Positions 18,713 through 26,943 of a DNA stretch of 64,000 nt are shown here, piece after piece. Source of the DNA: Dellaglioa algida DSM 15638 (GTDB lineage: Bacteria > Bacillota > Bacilli > Lactobacillales > Lactobacillaceae); assembly GCF_001434695.1 (NCBI RefSeq), contig NZ_AZDI01000007.1, forward strand, positions 18,315 through 82,314, written 5' to 3'. Positions within the stretch are counted from its first letter, which is position 1. Each line of letters begins with the position of its first letter. A program made the translations under genes and the position numbers. Under the pieces are notes generated by a model, which saw only the letters and a program-made list of their open reading frames with translations, was not told the origin of the DNA and did not search any database.

Positions 18713-19855
18713 TTATTCGAAACGTTCTGGTTCTTGCTGACTATCTCCAAGTTGGTAAGCAATCGCATCTAAAATTCGTTTAGCGGCTTGCCCATCTCCA
18801 TAAGGATTTTTCGCATTTGCCATTCGTTCGTACTCTCTCTTATCAGTTATCAATGATATCATGGTTTCTTTAACTTTTACAGGGTCAGTTCCGACTAGCT
18901 TCAAGGTACCTGCATCAACACCTTCTGGACGTTCTGTATTATCACGCAAAACGAGCACTGGTTTACCAAGCGATGGCGCCTCTTCTTGTACGCCACCGGA
19001 ATCTGTCATAATAAAATAACTTTTGGCCGCTAAGTTATGGAAATCAACCACATCAAGCGGTTCAATCAAATGAATACGAGCTTCATTCCCCAAAATAGCA
19101 TCAGCTAAATCTTTGACGACTGGATTTAAATGAACTGGATACACAACTTCAACGTCCGGTTGGTCATTCACAACTTCTTTGATGGCTTCGAAAACACGGC
19201 GCATGGGTTCACCTTGATTTTCACGGCGATGCATCGTTAACAAAATCATCTTATTTTCAGGATTAACTGATGTTAGAACATCGTGATTGTATTCTTTTTG
19301 AACGGTTTGTTTCAAGGCATCAATTGCCGTATTACCCGTTACAAAAATAACATTCTTTGCATGATTTTCTAATAATAGATTGGCTTCACTTTGTGAGGTT
19401 GGTGCAAAGTACATATCCGCTAAAACATCGGTCAATTGACGATTCATTTCTTCTGGAAATGGGGAATATTTATCCCAGGTTCTGAGTCCCGCTTCAACGT
19501 GCCCAATCGCAACTTGGTTATAAAAGGCAGAAATACTTGCGGCAAAAGTCGTCGTTGTATCGCCATGAACTAGGATAATATCTGGTTGTTCTTTTTTAAT
19601 AACGTCATCTAGTTTCTGCAAAACATTACGTGTCGTATCGCTCAATGTTTGGTTAGCATGCATGACGTTCAGATCATAATCTGGTGTAATTTTAAATATT
19701 TCTAAAACTTGGTCCAACATTTGACGATGTTGTGCCGTTACAACGGTCACCATATCAAATTCTGTAGATCGTTCTTTTAACTCTAAGATAACTGGCGCCA
19801 TTTTAATTGCTTCTGGACGTGTACCAAACACCGTCATCACTTTCACTTTTTTCAT
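18713..19855 (-). CDS. wecB: Non-hydrolysing UDP-N-acetylglucosamine 2-epimerase
   Basis: Interconverts UDP-GlcNAc and UDP-ManNAc in the cytoplasm; UDP-ManNAc is a precursor for teichoic-acid linkage units and other envelope polymers. Length 380. Motifs are GTRPEAIKMAP at the N-terminus, HVEAGLRT, FPEEMNR, and the DSGGVQEEAPSLG / RDNTERPEG nucleotide-binding part. The ATG at 19855 with GGAGG is preferred over a TTG at 19870 that overlaps the ribosome site. A TATACT -10 lies at 19888-19893 on the minus strand. Also named mnaA in Firmicutes. Confidence 0.96.
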   Translation of the reverse strand: MKKVKVMTVFGTRPEAIKMAPVILELKERSTEFDMVTVVTAQHRQMLDQVLEIFKITPDYDLNVMHANQTLSDTTRNVLQKLDDVIKKEQPDIILVHGDTTTTFAASISAFYNQVAIGHVEAGLRTWDKYSPFPEEMNRQLTDVLADMYFAPTSQSEANLLLENHAKNVIFVTGNTAIDALKQTVQKEYNHDVLTSVNPENKMILLTMHRRENQGEPMRRVFEAIKEVVNDQPDVEVVYPVHLNPVVKDLADAILGNEARIHLIEPLDVVDFHNLAAKSYFIMTDSGGVQEEAPSLGKPVLVLRDNTERPEGVDAGTLKLVGTDPVKVKETMISLITDKREYERMANAKNPYGDGQAAKRILDAIAYQLGDSQQEPERFE

Positions 19856-20006
19856 GATTGGCCTCCTCAATAATGATTCTATCTAACAGTATACCAAAGA
19901 AACGTTAAAATTCTGATTATGTTAACAAAAATTTAATTGCTAATCATTCATCATTTTCTCATTAATATGTTATCCTTACTTAATTAATAAATTTGGAGGT
20001 TTTGAT

Positions 20007-21242
20007 ATGTCAAAAATGAATTTTAAAGAACAACTTAAAAAGTATGCTGAATTAATCGTTAAGGTCGGTGTGAACGTGTCAAAAGGGCAAACCATTGTGC
20101 TACAAATTTCTGTTACACAACAGGAACTAGCGCATTTAATCGTGGACCAAGCGTATGCTGCCGGTGCCAGTGAAGTAATCGTCAAATGGGCGGATAGTCA
20201 TGTTGCAAAATCATTCCTTGAATTTGCGCCACTTGATCGTTTAGTGAACGTTCCTGGTTACACAACTTCTGAAGTCGAAGATTGGGTGGCTAAAAAAGCA
20301 TCACGTATTTCAGTAATGTCAGATGACCCCGATGCGTTTGCTGGTATTTCTGCTGAAAAGATTGCCTCACGCCAAAAAGCCATGGGCCAAGCCTTACGTC
20401 CTTTACGTAAAGCAACTCAAAATAATGACGTTAGTTGGACTGTAGTGGCCGCTGCCGATACGGCTTGGGCAGAACTTGTTTTCCCAGAATTAAAAGGTGA
20501 CGCAGCCGTATCACGCTTATGGGAAGAAATTTTCAAAACAACTCGAATTGATCAAGCTGATCCAATAAAAGCTTGGCACCAACATGATTTAAAATTACGG
20601 ACAAAAGCAGAAGAATTGAATCAGGAACAGTTTTCTGCCTTACATTACGTTGCTCCAGGGACTGATATCGTAATTGGCCTACCCAAGAACCATTTATGGG
20701 AAGGTGCGGGTTCGTTTGATGCACAAGGGTTTGAATTTATGGCAAATATGCCAACTGAAGAAGTCTTCACTGCCCCTGATTCTAGACGGATTGATGGCTA
20801 CATTTCTTCAACGAAACCCTTAAGTTACGCAGGAACAACTTTAAGTGGCATGAAATTCACTTTTGAAGCAGGTAAAGTCGTTGAAGCAACTGCTGAACAA
20901 GGCGAGGACGTTTTACAACACTTGCTTGCTACTGATGATGGTGCCAAATCATTGGGCGAAGTTGCTTTAGTTCCGGACCCTTCTCCAATTTCACAATCAG
21001 GAATAACATTCTACAACACATTGTTCGACGAAAATGCGAGTGATCATTTAGCACTCGGTTCTGCATACCCATTCTCAATCAAAAATGGCACAAAAATGAA
21101 CGATAAAGAATTAGCAGATGCTGGTTTGAACTTAAGTCAAACGCACGTTGATTTCATGGTTGGCTCCGCCGACATGTCAATTGATGGTATTCGTGAAGAT
21201 GGTAGTAAAGTTCCCGTTTTCCGTAATGGCGACTGGGCATAA
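20007..21242 (+). CDS. pepS: M29-family metallo-aminopeptidase (PepS/AmpS)
   Basis: Cytoplasmic aminopeptidase of 411 residues that trims peptides from the N-terminus, part of peptide use in lactic acid bacteria. M29 signatures are visible in the second half: LGEVALVPDPSPI with a metal-ligand glutamate, and TLFDENASDHLALG with further ligands. GGAGG stands 8 bp before the ATG. It is a single gene between divergent wecB and a convergent copper operon. Assignment to PepS rather than another M29 enzyme is based on length and motifs only. Confidence 0.93.
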   Translation: MSKMNFKEQLKKYAELIVKVGVNVSKGQTIVLQISVTQQELAHLIVDQAYAAGASEVIVKWADSHVAKSFLEFAPLDRLVNVPGYTTSEVEDWVAKKASRISVMSDDPDAFAGISAEKIASRQKAMGQALRPLRKATQNNDVSWTVVAAADTAWAELVFPELKGDAAVSRLWEEIFKTTRIDQADPIKAWHQHDLKLRTKAEELNQEQFSALHYVAPGTDIVIGLPKNHLWEGAGSFDAQGFEFMANMPTEEVFTAPDSRRIDGYISSTKPLSYAGTTLSGMKFTFEAGKVVEATAEQGEDVLQHLLATDDGAKSLGEVALVPDPSPISQSGITFYNTLFDENASDHLALGSAYPFSIKNGTKMNDKELADAGLNLSQTHVDFMVGSADMSIDGIREDGSKVPVFRNGDWA

Positions 21243-21252
21243 CTAGATAAAT

Positions 21253-21289
21253 AAAAAAGAAACTAACAGATTTTGTTAGTTTCTTTTTT
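21253..21289 (+). terminator. Terminator of pepS
   Basis: Stem of AAAAAAGAAACTAACA with TGTTAGTTTCTTTTTT around a five-base loop, ending in a T run. Confidence 0.92.
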
Positions 21290-21331
21290 ATTTATTAACA
21301 GTTCTAATCTATTTAGTTGTAAATTTGCTTT

Positions 21332-21445
21332 AAAATAACCGTCCTATTAGCTTTTGACGAGATAACGGTTATTTTATAACATAAGTCTAGTTACCGTCTT
21401 TAACGGTTCTATAAGAGAAGTCCTGTTGACGCAGGGCTTCTTTTT
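21332..21445. repeat. Convergent intergenic region with two inverted repeats
   Basis: An 11-bp inverted repeat AAAATAACCGT (21332-21342) / ACGGTTATTTT (21365-21375) is followed by further ACCGT and AACGGTT copies. A second hairpin then follows, AGAAGTCCTG / CAGGGCTTCT (about 21416-21442), ending in TTTTTC. It lies between convergent pepS and the copper ATPase gene. Terminator function is likely for the second; the repeated ACCGT/ACGGT words are unexplained. Confidence 0.55.
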
Positions 21446-21496
21446 CTTTACATCAGTATACCATCTAATTGTATATTCTTTTATCCCAAATTATTT

Positions 21497-23422
21497 TTAA
21501 ACTATACGTGTTTGTTGACTAATCTTGACTTTGTTTAATAAAACAGAACTTGTCACGACCGACAATGAGCTAAATGCCATAGCTAACCCTGCCAGTTCTG
21601 GGCTAAGAACTAATCCAATTCCGTAAAATAAGCCTGCGGCAACCGGAATTCCCAGCACATTATAAACAAACGCCCAAAATAAGTTAAGTTTGATTCGATT
21701 CACTATTTTGTGACTCAAGATTAATGCGCGATTAACATCACGAAGGTCATTTTTTACCAGAATAATTCCACCAGATTCAATTGCAATATCTGTACCGGAA
21801 CCCATCGAAATACCAACATCAGCCGTCGTTAAAGCGGGGGCATCATTAATCCCGTCCCCCACAAAGGCAACTTTACTCGTTTTTTGTAGCTCACGAATAT
21901 GTGCAGCTTTATCTCCTGGAAGGACATCGGCCACTACTTCGTCAATCCCGACCTGGTTGGCAATTGATTGTGCAACACGTTCATTATCCCCCGTTAACAT
22001 GATGGTTTTAAGCCCACGTGCCTTCAACGCACTAATTGCAGCCTTCGAAGTTGCTTTGGGTTCATCTTGAATGGCCATTAATCCAACAACCTCATCCCCG
22101 CGTCCAACGAACACAACTGTTTTAGCTTCATCTTGTAATTGTTGCACTTTAACAGCCATTTCAGCACCAATTTGATAATCGCCTAATAACTTATCGTTAC
22201 CAACAAATACTCGTTTCCCATCAAACATTGCCTCAACGCCCTTACCTTCAATCGCTCGAAATTCAGTTATTTTAGGTGGTATAATCTTATTTTCTGAAGC
22301 TCTAACCATAATGGCTGATGCTAGTGGGTGTTCTGATGATTCTTCTAAACTAGCCGCCATTGAAAGGACGTCTTGTGGATCACCAATAATATCCGTGACA
22401 ACTGGCTTACCAACCGTGATTGTTCCCGTTTTATCAAAAACAACCGTTTGTAAATCATTAGCTGCCTCAAGCACTTCCCCATTCTTAATTAAAATACCCA
22501 TTTTTGCGCTTAATCCGGTCCCAACCATTAGGGCAGTCGGCGTTGCTAGTCCTAACGCGCAGGGACATGCGATGACAAGAACGGAAACGGCGAAGATTAG
22601 CGCGTTGGAAACTGTTGCACCGAGAACCACATACCAAAATAAGAAAGTCATAATCGAAACGATTAACACCACTGGAACAAAAATATCTGAAACTTTATCC
22701 GTTAATTTTTGGATTGGCGCATGGCTTGTTTGCGCTTTTTTAACTAATTCCACAATTTGCGCGAGTAAGGTATCATCACCAATTTTTTCAGCACGGAATG
22801 TAAATGCACCATTACTATTAATGGTTGAACCGATTACTTTATCACCAACTTTTTTCATCACAGGCATACTCTCTCCTGTAACCATTGATTCATCAATCGT
22901 TGAAACACCTTCGATAATGACACCATCCACCGCCACTTTTTGACCCGGGCGGACGCTAATCACATCCCCAACAATAACTTCCGACAATGGAATTAATATC
23001 GTCTCACCATCACGAATAACCTCCGCATCTTTTGCCTGTAGATCAACTAATTTTTCAACTGCATTTGATGCGCTACTTCGCATACGTTCTTCAAAAACTT
23101 GACCAAGTAAAACGAACGTTATTACTAAGGCTGCACTTTCAAAGAAGACAGCTTCATGAATGACCATTGCATAAATACTGTAGATATATGCCGTAATTGT
23201 CCCAATCGCAACCAGAGTGTCCATATTAGCATGATGTTTTTTAAAAGAGGCCCAGGCACTTTGCAGAAATGGCCCTGCCGCAACAACCATGATGATTGTC
23301 GTCAACCCAAATTGTAACCATTTACCACCTGGCATCATAACGCCAAACGGCATCAAAATCATATTCGCCAACATTGGCGTTGATAGGATTAATGCAATCC
23401 AGAACCTTTTCATCACTGACAT
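21497..23422 (-). CDS. copA: P1B-1 copper-exporting ATPase without N-terminal metal-binding domain
   Basis: Membrane P-type ATPase of 641 residues that pumps Cu(I) out of the cell. Motifs in order: TGES (182-185), the CPC metal site in a helix (286-288), DKTGT with catalytic Asp330, SSEHPLASA, and GDGINDAP. The last two helices contain FVYNVLGIP and MAFSSLSV, the P1B-1 copper signature. The usual cytoplasmic HMA domain with CxxC is absent: the first helix starts at about residue 6. The ATG at 23422 overlaps the TAA of the upstream cupredoxin (TAATG), so the longer frame to 23464 is not used. It is the last gene of a three-gene copper operon. Confidence 0.93.
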   Translation of the reverse strand: MSVMKRFWIALILSTPMLANMILMPFGVMMPGGKWLQFGLTTIIMVVAAGPFLQSAWASFKKHHANMDTLVAIGTITAYIYSIYAMVIHEAVFFESAALVITFVLLGQVFEERMRSSASNAVEKLVDLQAKDAEVIRDGETILIPLSEVIVGDVISVRPGQKVAVDGVIIEGVSTIDESMVTGESMPVMKKVGDKVIGSTINSNGAFTFRAEKIGDDTLLAQIVELVKKAQTSHAPIQKLTDKVSDIFVPVVLIVSIMTFLFWYVVLGATVSNALIFAVSVLVIACPCALGLATPTALMVGTGLSAKMGILIKNGEVLEAANDLQTVVFDKTGTITVGKPVVTDIIGDPQDVLSMAASLEESSEHPLASAIMVRASENKIIPPKITEFRAIEGKGVEAMFDGKRVFVGNDKLLGDYQIGAEMAVKVQQLQDEAKTVVFVGRGDEVVGLMAIQDEPKATSKAAISALKARGLKTIMLTGDNERVAQSIANQVGIDEVVADVLPGDKAAHIRELQKTSKVAFVGDGINDAPALTTADVGISMGSGTDIAIESGGIILVKNDLRDVNRALILSHKIVNRIKLNLFWAFVYNVLGIPVAAGLFYGIGLVLSPELAGLAMAFSSLSVVTSSVLLNKVKISQQTRIV

Positions 23423-23694
23423 TATTTCACCACCACTTTCCCAAACACCATATCCATTCCACAACTAAACGCATATTCTCCGACCTTATCCGTTGAGATA
23501 GTTATTGTTTGTGGTTCATTCAAAGGCAAGTCTGTTTCAAACGCCATTTCGCCGCTATGTATTGTCTCCAAACAGCCTTGCGTATTAATACGTGTCACTA
23601 CAATTTCGGCGGGGATTCCTTGTTTTAATTCTATGACGCTAGGACTGTAATTACCTGCTACTGTTACCTGAACCTGCTGTTTCATTTTACTCAT
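23422..23694 (-). CDS. Small cupredoxin-fold protein without signal peptide
   Basis: Protein of 90 residues that matches a cupredoxin domain: alternating strands (VQVTVAGNYSPSVIEL...GIPAEIVVTR), a Cys41 loop, and the C-terminal FSCGMDMVFG (Cys78, Met80, Met82). No signal peptide or membrane helix is present, which is unusual because cupredoxins normally act outside the membrane. It is homologous to the anchored protein just upstream and translationally coupled to the ATPase gene. It may carry Cu(I) to the ATPase in place of the missing metal-binding head. That role is inference. Confidence 0.85.
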   Translation of the reverse strand: MSKMKQQVQVTVAGNYSPSVIELKQGIPAEIVVTRINTQGCLETIHSGEMAFETDLPLNEPQTITISTDKVGEYAFSCGMDMVFGKVVVK

Positions 23695-23715
23695 TATTAA
23701 CCCTCCATAGATTTA

Positions 23716-24090
23716 TTATTTTTCAATAATGACGTTGCCTCGGAACATATCCATCCCGCACGCCCATTGAAATTTTCCAACTTGACTTGTATCAATTTCA
23801 ATCGTTTCTATTTCACCTTTTGGTAATTCACGATTAATACCAAATTCCGGAAAAACGACGTGGTCTAAACAACTTGATGAATCTAATCGTTTGAAATTAA
23901 GTACAGCCGGAACACCCTGCTTCAAGATAACCGTCTCAACCGAATAGCCACCGTTAACCTCAATATCAACGCTTTGCGTGTCAGCCTTAACATCCGCAAT
24001 CGCAGTTGACTGTTCATGCTTACCAAAAAACCACCAGATAATAAATCCGACCACCGTAATACCAATCATTGATACAATTAATTTTGACAT
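23716..24090 (-). CDS. Membrane-anchored cupredoxin-domain protein
   Basis: Protein of 124 residues. A single N-terminal membrane helix (about 4-22, ending WWFFGK) anchors a cupredoxin domain (about 41-123) predicted outside. Probable metal ligands are Cys74, His77, Cys111, Met113 and Met115 in SSCLDH and ACGMDMFRG, the same CGMDM block as in the next gene. GAGAGGAAAG precedes the ATG. It is the first gene after the cop-box promoter and so is predicted to be copper-induced. Confidence 0.87.
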   Translation of the reverse strand: MSKLIVSMIGITVVGFIIWWFFGKHEQSTAIADVKADTQSVDIEVNGGYSVETVILKQGVPAVLNFKRLDSSSCLDHVVFPEFGINRELPKGEIETIEIDTSQVGKFQWACGMDMFRGNVIIEK

Positions 24091-24121
24091 TTTTCTTTCC
24101 TCTCAAATTAACGTTTAGTTA

Positions 24122-24176
24122 GTTTACAAATGTAAACAATAAACACATTATAATTCTATCGTTTACACTTGTCAAC
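24122..24176 (-). promoter_or_regulatory. Copper-regulated promoter with two CopY-type cop boxes
   Basis: On the minus strand TTGACA (24170-24175), exactly 17 bp, then TATAAT (24147-24152): a full consensus promoter. The perfect palindrome GTTTACAAATGTAAAC (24122-24137) contains TACANNTGTA and lies just after the start point. A second near-match (24161-24176, one mismatch) overlaps the -35. This is the known layout of CopY-repressed operons. No copY gene is in the window, so the repressor must be encoded elsewhere. Confidence 0.9.
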
Positions 24177-24182
24177 AAAAAA

Positions 24183-24221
24183 AGAAATTAACCCAGAAAA
24201 TTTCTTTCCAAGTTAACTTCT
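24183..24221 (-). terminator. Terminator of niaP
   Basis: Stem AGAAGTTAAC / GTTAATTTCT with one wobble on the minus strand, followed by seven T. It separates niaP from the copper promoter. Confidence 0.8.
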
Positions 24222-24228
24222 TTTAAGT

Positions 24229-25431
24229 TTAATCTAAAACTTTTCCTTTAGTTTCATCGCCTAAAAAGAAAACTGCTGTTACGCCAAGCATAATGGCAAC
24301 ACAGAAAATTGTAAAAATACGGCCGACAGTAATCTGATTACTAATCAGATACCCAACTAATGCTGGTCCAACAATCCCACCAATTCGGCCGAACGAAGCC
24401 GCCATTCCTGTTCCTGTGCCCCGAATAATGGTTGGATATTGTTCAGGCGTGTAGGCATACATTACGCCCCACGCGCCGAGATTAAAAAATGAGAGTAGCG
24501 CGCCGTATGTAACTAACGCCCCAACACTCACGGCATTCCCGAAGAGAAAGGCAAATACTGCTGTTCCCAATAAATAACCGATTAAAACTGGCTTTCGCCC
24601 TAATTTCTCAATTAACCATGCTGCACTAAAATAACCCGGTAATTGTGCCAAGGTCATAATCATGACATAACCAAAACTATGCACAAGATCGAACCCCTTA
24701 ATCACCATTACGCTGGGTAACCAGAGAAACATCCCATAGTAAGAAAAAACAACCGTGAACCATAGAATCCATAACATTAAAGTTTGACGACGGTATGCTT
24801 GAGACCAGACTTCTCGTATTGAGGTGAAAAATGACAGTCTCTGCGCTTTTCCGATAATCGCGGGTTCTTTTACATCTCTCATCCCCAAACGCATGAAAAT
24901 CGCATAAATTGCCGTTAACGCAGTTCCAACCGCTGCTACACGCCAACCATATTTTGGAATGACAAATGTTGCTACAACGGCTGATACAATCCAACCGCCA
25001 GCCCAAAAACTCTCTAACAAAACGACAATTCGACCGCGTCTCTCGGGTGCAACATTTTCAGAAACAAGCGTTGACGCAACCGGTAATTCACCACCTAACC
25101 CGGCGCCGATTAAGAAACGCATAATTAAGAAAAATGATAAACCCGTTGCTAATGCCGACAACCCACTACCGATGGAGAAAAATAATAGCGTGACAATTAA
25201 AATAATTTTACGTCCCATACGATCAGCTAACATCCCAAAAATCAAAGCACCAACCGCCATTCCAATTGAGCTAACACTACCGATCCAACCCATTTGAACT
25301 TCTGATAACTGCCATTCTTTTTGAAGCGCTGTAATGATGAATGATAACAATCCCACATCCATGGCGTCAAATAACCATGCAAATCCGGCTACAGCCAGTA
25401 ATTTGTGTTCTTTCTTTTTCTGAATATCCAT
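24229..25431 (-). CDS. niaP: MFS transporter, probable niacin importer NiaP
   Basis: Major facilitator of 400 residues with twelve helices. The N-terminal FAWLFDAMDVGLLSF and the loop GMLADRMGRK are typical of the sugar/aromatic-acid branch that includes NiaP. Assignment to nicotinate or nicotinamide uptake rests mainly on context: it lies directly behind niaR and has candidate NiaR operators in its promoter. The ATG follows a weak GAGAAGAGAT. Without this context it could only be called an aromatic-acid:H+ symporter. Confidence 0.82.
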   Translation of the reverse strand: MDIQKKKEHKLLAVAGFAWLFDAMDVGLLSFIITALQKEWQLSEVQMGWIGSVSSIGMAVGALIFGMLADRMGRKIILIVTLLFFSIGSGLSALATGLSFFLIMRFLIGAGLGGELPVASTLVSENVAPERRGRIVVLLESFWAGGWIVSAVVATFVIPKYGWRVAAVGTALTAIYAIFMRLGMRDVKEPAIIGKAQRLSFFTSIREVWSQAYRRQTLMLWILWFTVVFSYYGMFLWLPSVMVIKGFDLVHSFGYVMIMTLAQLPGYFSAAWLIEKLGRKPVLIGYLLGTAVFAFLFGNAVSVGALVTYGALLSFFNLGAWGVMYAYTPEQYPTIIRGTGTGMAASFGRIGGIVGPALVGYLISNQITVGRIFTIFCVAIMLGVTAVFFLGDETKGKVLD

Positions 25432-25460
25432 CTGCTAGCATCTCTTCTCGTTTAATTTAC

Positions 25461-25520
25461 GAGGGTGTCTTTACACCTTCTAAAGTAGAGTATGCCAAAT
25501 ATCCGGGTGTCTTGTCAACC
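25461..25520 (-). promoter_or_regulatory. niaP promoter with candidate NiaR operators
   Basis: On the minus strand TTGACA (25513-25518), 18 bp, then CATACT as -10. A palindrome GGTGTAAAGACACC lies within 25461-25480, downstream of the -10. An imperfect second copy sharing AGACACC overlaps the -35 at 25503-25520, reaching the niaR stop. The dyad position suits repression. Identity as NiaR sites is inferred from the adjacent regulator. Confidence 0.65.
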
Positions 25521-26035
25521 TAATCCGTTTGATAACCAAGACCAGCATCAAATAGTTCTTGTTGAATTTTAGTAAAACTTTCTTCTGATGCTACTTTAAT
25601 GAGATGCGTATGAATACCAGCCGTTAATTCTGATAGCAATCGGCCTTTATGTCCATTAAGTTTTGTCATAAATTCATTAATATCATTTTCCGTTTTAATC
25701 AGTAACGTTCCTGATAATTCCCCATAGATCTCATGGTTAATGGTTACATTTTGAACCTCTGCACCGTTTCGAATTAAGAGCTCTAATTCTTCTTGCACAC
25801 GGTCAACTCGATGTTTACAAACAATCATTTTAATGATTTTATTAGGTGCTTGATCGTAAGTATAGCCGTTGAATGAGGCTAATATTTGCTCACCCTGTGC
25901 TCTTAACAAAGCAATATCACCCACAATTGTTTGTCGACTAACTTTGAATTGTTGCGCAAATTGATTCGCACTAATTGCATTCGCATTATTATATAGCTGC
26001 TCTTTGATACTTTCTTGTCTATCTTTTCCGTTCAT
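25520..26035 (-). CDS. niaR: NiaR-type transcriptional repressor of niacin uptake
   Basis: DNA-binding repressor of 171 residues. A winged helix (about 10-60, ISANQFAQQFKVSRQTIVGDIALLRAQG) is followed by a 3H domain with the conserved histidines in CKHRVDR, INHEIYGE and GIHTHLIK. In Firmicutes this pair senses nicotinate and represses NAD-precursor uptake and synthesis. An open frame extends to 26251 but runs antisense through a tRNA gene. The ATG at 26035 with GAGGA upstream is the true start. It is followed by niaP on the same strand. Confidence 0.9.
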   Translation of the reverse strand: MNGKDRQESIKEQLYNNANAISANQFAQQFKVSRQTIVGDIALLRAQGEQILASFNGYTYDQAPNKIIKMIVCKHRVDRVQEELELLIRNGAEVQNVTINHEIYGELSGTLLIKTENDINEFMTKLNGHKGRLLSELTAGIHTHLIKVASEESFTKIQQELFDAGLGYQTD

Positions 26036-26151
26036 GCCGCTCACATCCTCACTAATCGTTAGTTGTATTCTACCATAATTTTGAATACTTCTATGTAAAA
26101 TCAAATTGACTTCTTTATTGTCGCCATTTACAATGAAGTAGCTAGTCTTTT

Positions 26152-26225
26152 GTCTCTGTAGCTCAGCTGGATAGAGCAACCGCCTCCTAAGCGGTAGGTC
26201 ATCAGTTCGACTCTGATCAGGGACA
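26152..26225 (+). tRNA. tRNA-Arg (anticodon CCT)
   Basis: 74 bases fold into a full cloverleaf: acceptor GTCTCTG/CAGGGAC with one G-U pair, D stem GCTC/GAGC, anticodon stem ACCGC/GCGGT with loop CTCCTAA, T stem ATCAG/CTGAT with loop TTCGACT. The anticodon CCT reads AGG. CCA is not encoded. Confidence 0.97.
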
Positions 26226-26229
26226 TACC

Positions 26230-26270
26230 AAATAAGCCGCAACCATTTCAATTATGGTTGCGGCTTATTT
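26230..26270. terminator. Bidirectional terminator between tRNA-Arg and the TetR gene
   Basis: A 17-bp stem AAATAAGCCGCAACCAT / ATGGTTGCGGCTTATTT. The stop codon of the TetR gene (26265-26267) lies inside the second arm, so one hairpin serves both converging transcripts. Confidence 0.88.
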
Positions 26271-26828
26271 ATATTTAATCGTCGATGCAATAAGTGACGC
26301 CTGAATATTGGTAATCAAACGTTGGATATTAACGAGTGGTTCTTTCTTTCCACTCAACAGCCATTCACGCCAAATACCATAGACACCAGCCGCCATAAAG
26401 TTTGTATAATATTTTTGATTGTCTGGCACTAATCCCGACCATATATTTTGTTTCTGATACATCCGAATGATATTTTCATTAAATATTTGTTGAACGATGG
26501 TTTCGAATCCCTGCTTCATTGCTAAATCCAATGGATCCGACAGTTCATCAAATAGATGTGCCATGGCTCGCAGTTTATCTTCTTGGGTTAAACCCTTACT
26601 CACATCGTCGAAACTCTCATTGAAAATGGGCGTTAAATAACGAATAAGAATATCATCAAGCGTTTTATAATTTCTATAAAATGCCATTCGACTGACACCT
26701 GCTCGCTTAACTACCTGAGTCACGCTTAAATCAGTTAGTTGATTCGTTTTTAGTAATTGCAACAATGCCGTAGTTAAGTAGTCTTCAGAATCTTTTTTTA
26801 TTAGTTGTGAGTGGTTGGTCGCTGACAT
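26265..26828 (-). CDS. TetR/AcrR-family transcriptional regulator
   Basis: Regulator of 187 residues. The N-terminal helix-turn-helix (about 15-60) reads LTDLSVTQVVKRAGVSRMAFYRNYKTLDDIL, typical of TetR. The C-terminal ligand domain is unassigned but resembles the TetR_C dimerisation type with late YGIWREWLLSGKKEP. It is divergent from a short-chain reductase gene. The 115-bp gap between them contains an 18-bp perfect palindrome, the likely operator. GGAG precedes the ATG. Confidence 0.93.
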   Translation of the reverse strand: MSATNHSQLIKKDSEDYLTTALLQLLKTNQLTDLSVTQVVKRAGVSRMAFYRNYKTLDDILIRYLTPIFNESFDDVSKGLTQEDKLRAMAHLFDELSDPLDLAMKQGFETIVQQIFNENIIRMYQKQNIWSGLVPDNQKYYTNFMAAGVYGIWREWLLSGKKEPLVNIQRLITNIQASLIASTIKYK

Positions 26829-26906
26829 AACACATTCTCCATTCTGTCACAGATGCTGACTCTTCACTTGAATTTTCCTGTCATTTAACCTAATATATCG
26901 TTATTG

Positions 26907-26924
26907 ACGTTACAAGTGTAACGT
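26907..26924 (+). promoter_or_regulatory. Palindromic operator of the TetR/SDR pair
   Basis: ACGTTACAAGTGTAACGT is an 18-bp palindrome (8-bp arms, 2-bp centre). It is preceded by a plausible promoter TTGAAT-17-TAATAT (-10 at 26891-26896) and followed by AGGAGG of the reductase gene. Position at the start of transcription fits repression by the divergent TetR protein. Confidence 0.75.
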
Positions 26925-26943
26925 AACTTAGGAGGTACTTCAA

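Noticed and set aside
22311..22943. 210-codon plus-strand open frame
   Set aside because: It is antisense to the catalytic core of the copper ATPase, with no ribosome site and low-complexity Ser/Thr/Pro composition.
24959..25297. 112-codon plus-strand open frame
   Set aside because: Antisense to niaP; composition and lack of a ribosome site mark it as a shadow.
26036..26251. N-terminal extension of niaR by 72 codons
   Set aside because: The extension runs antisense through the tRNA-Arg gene and gives the familiar translation artefact of such regions. A good ribosome site and start lie at 26035.
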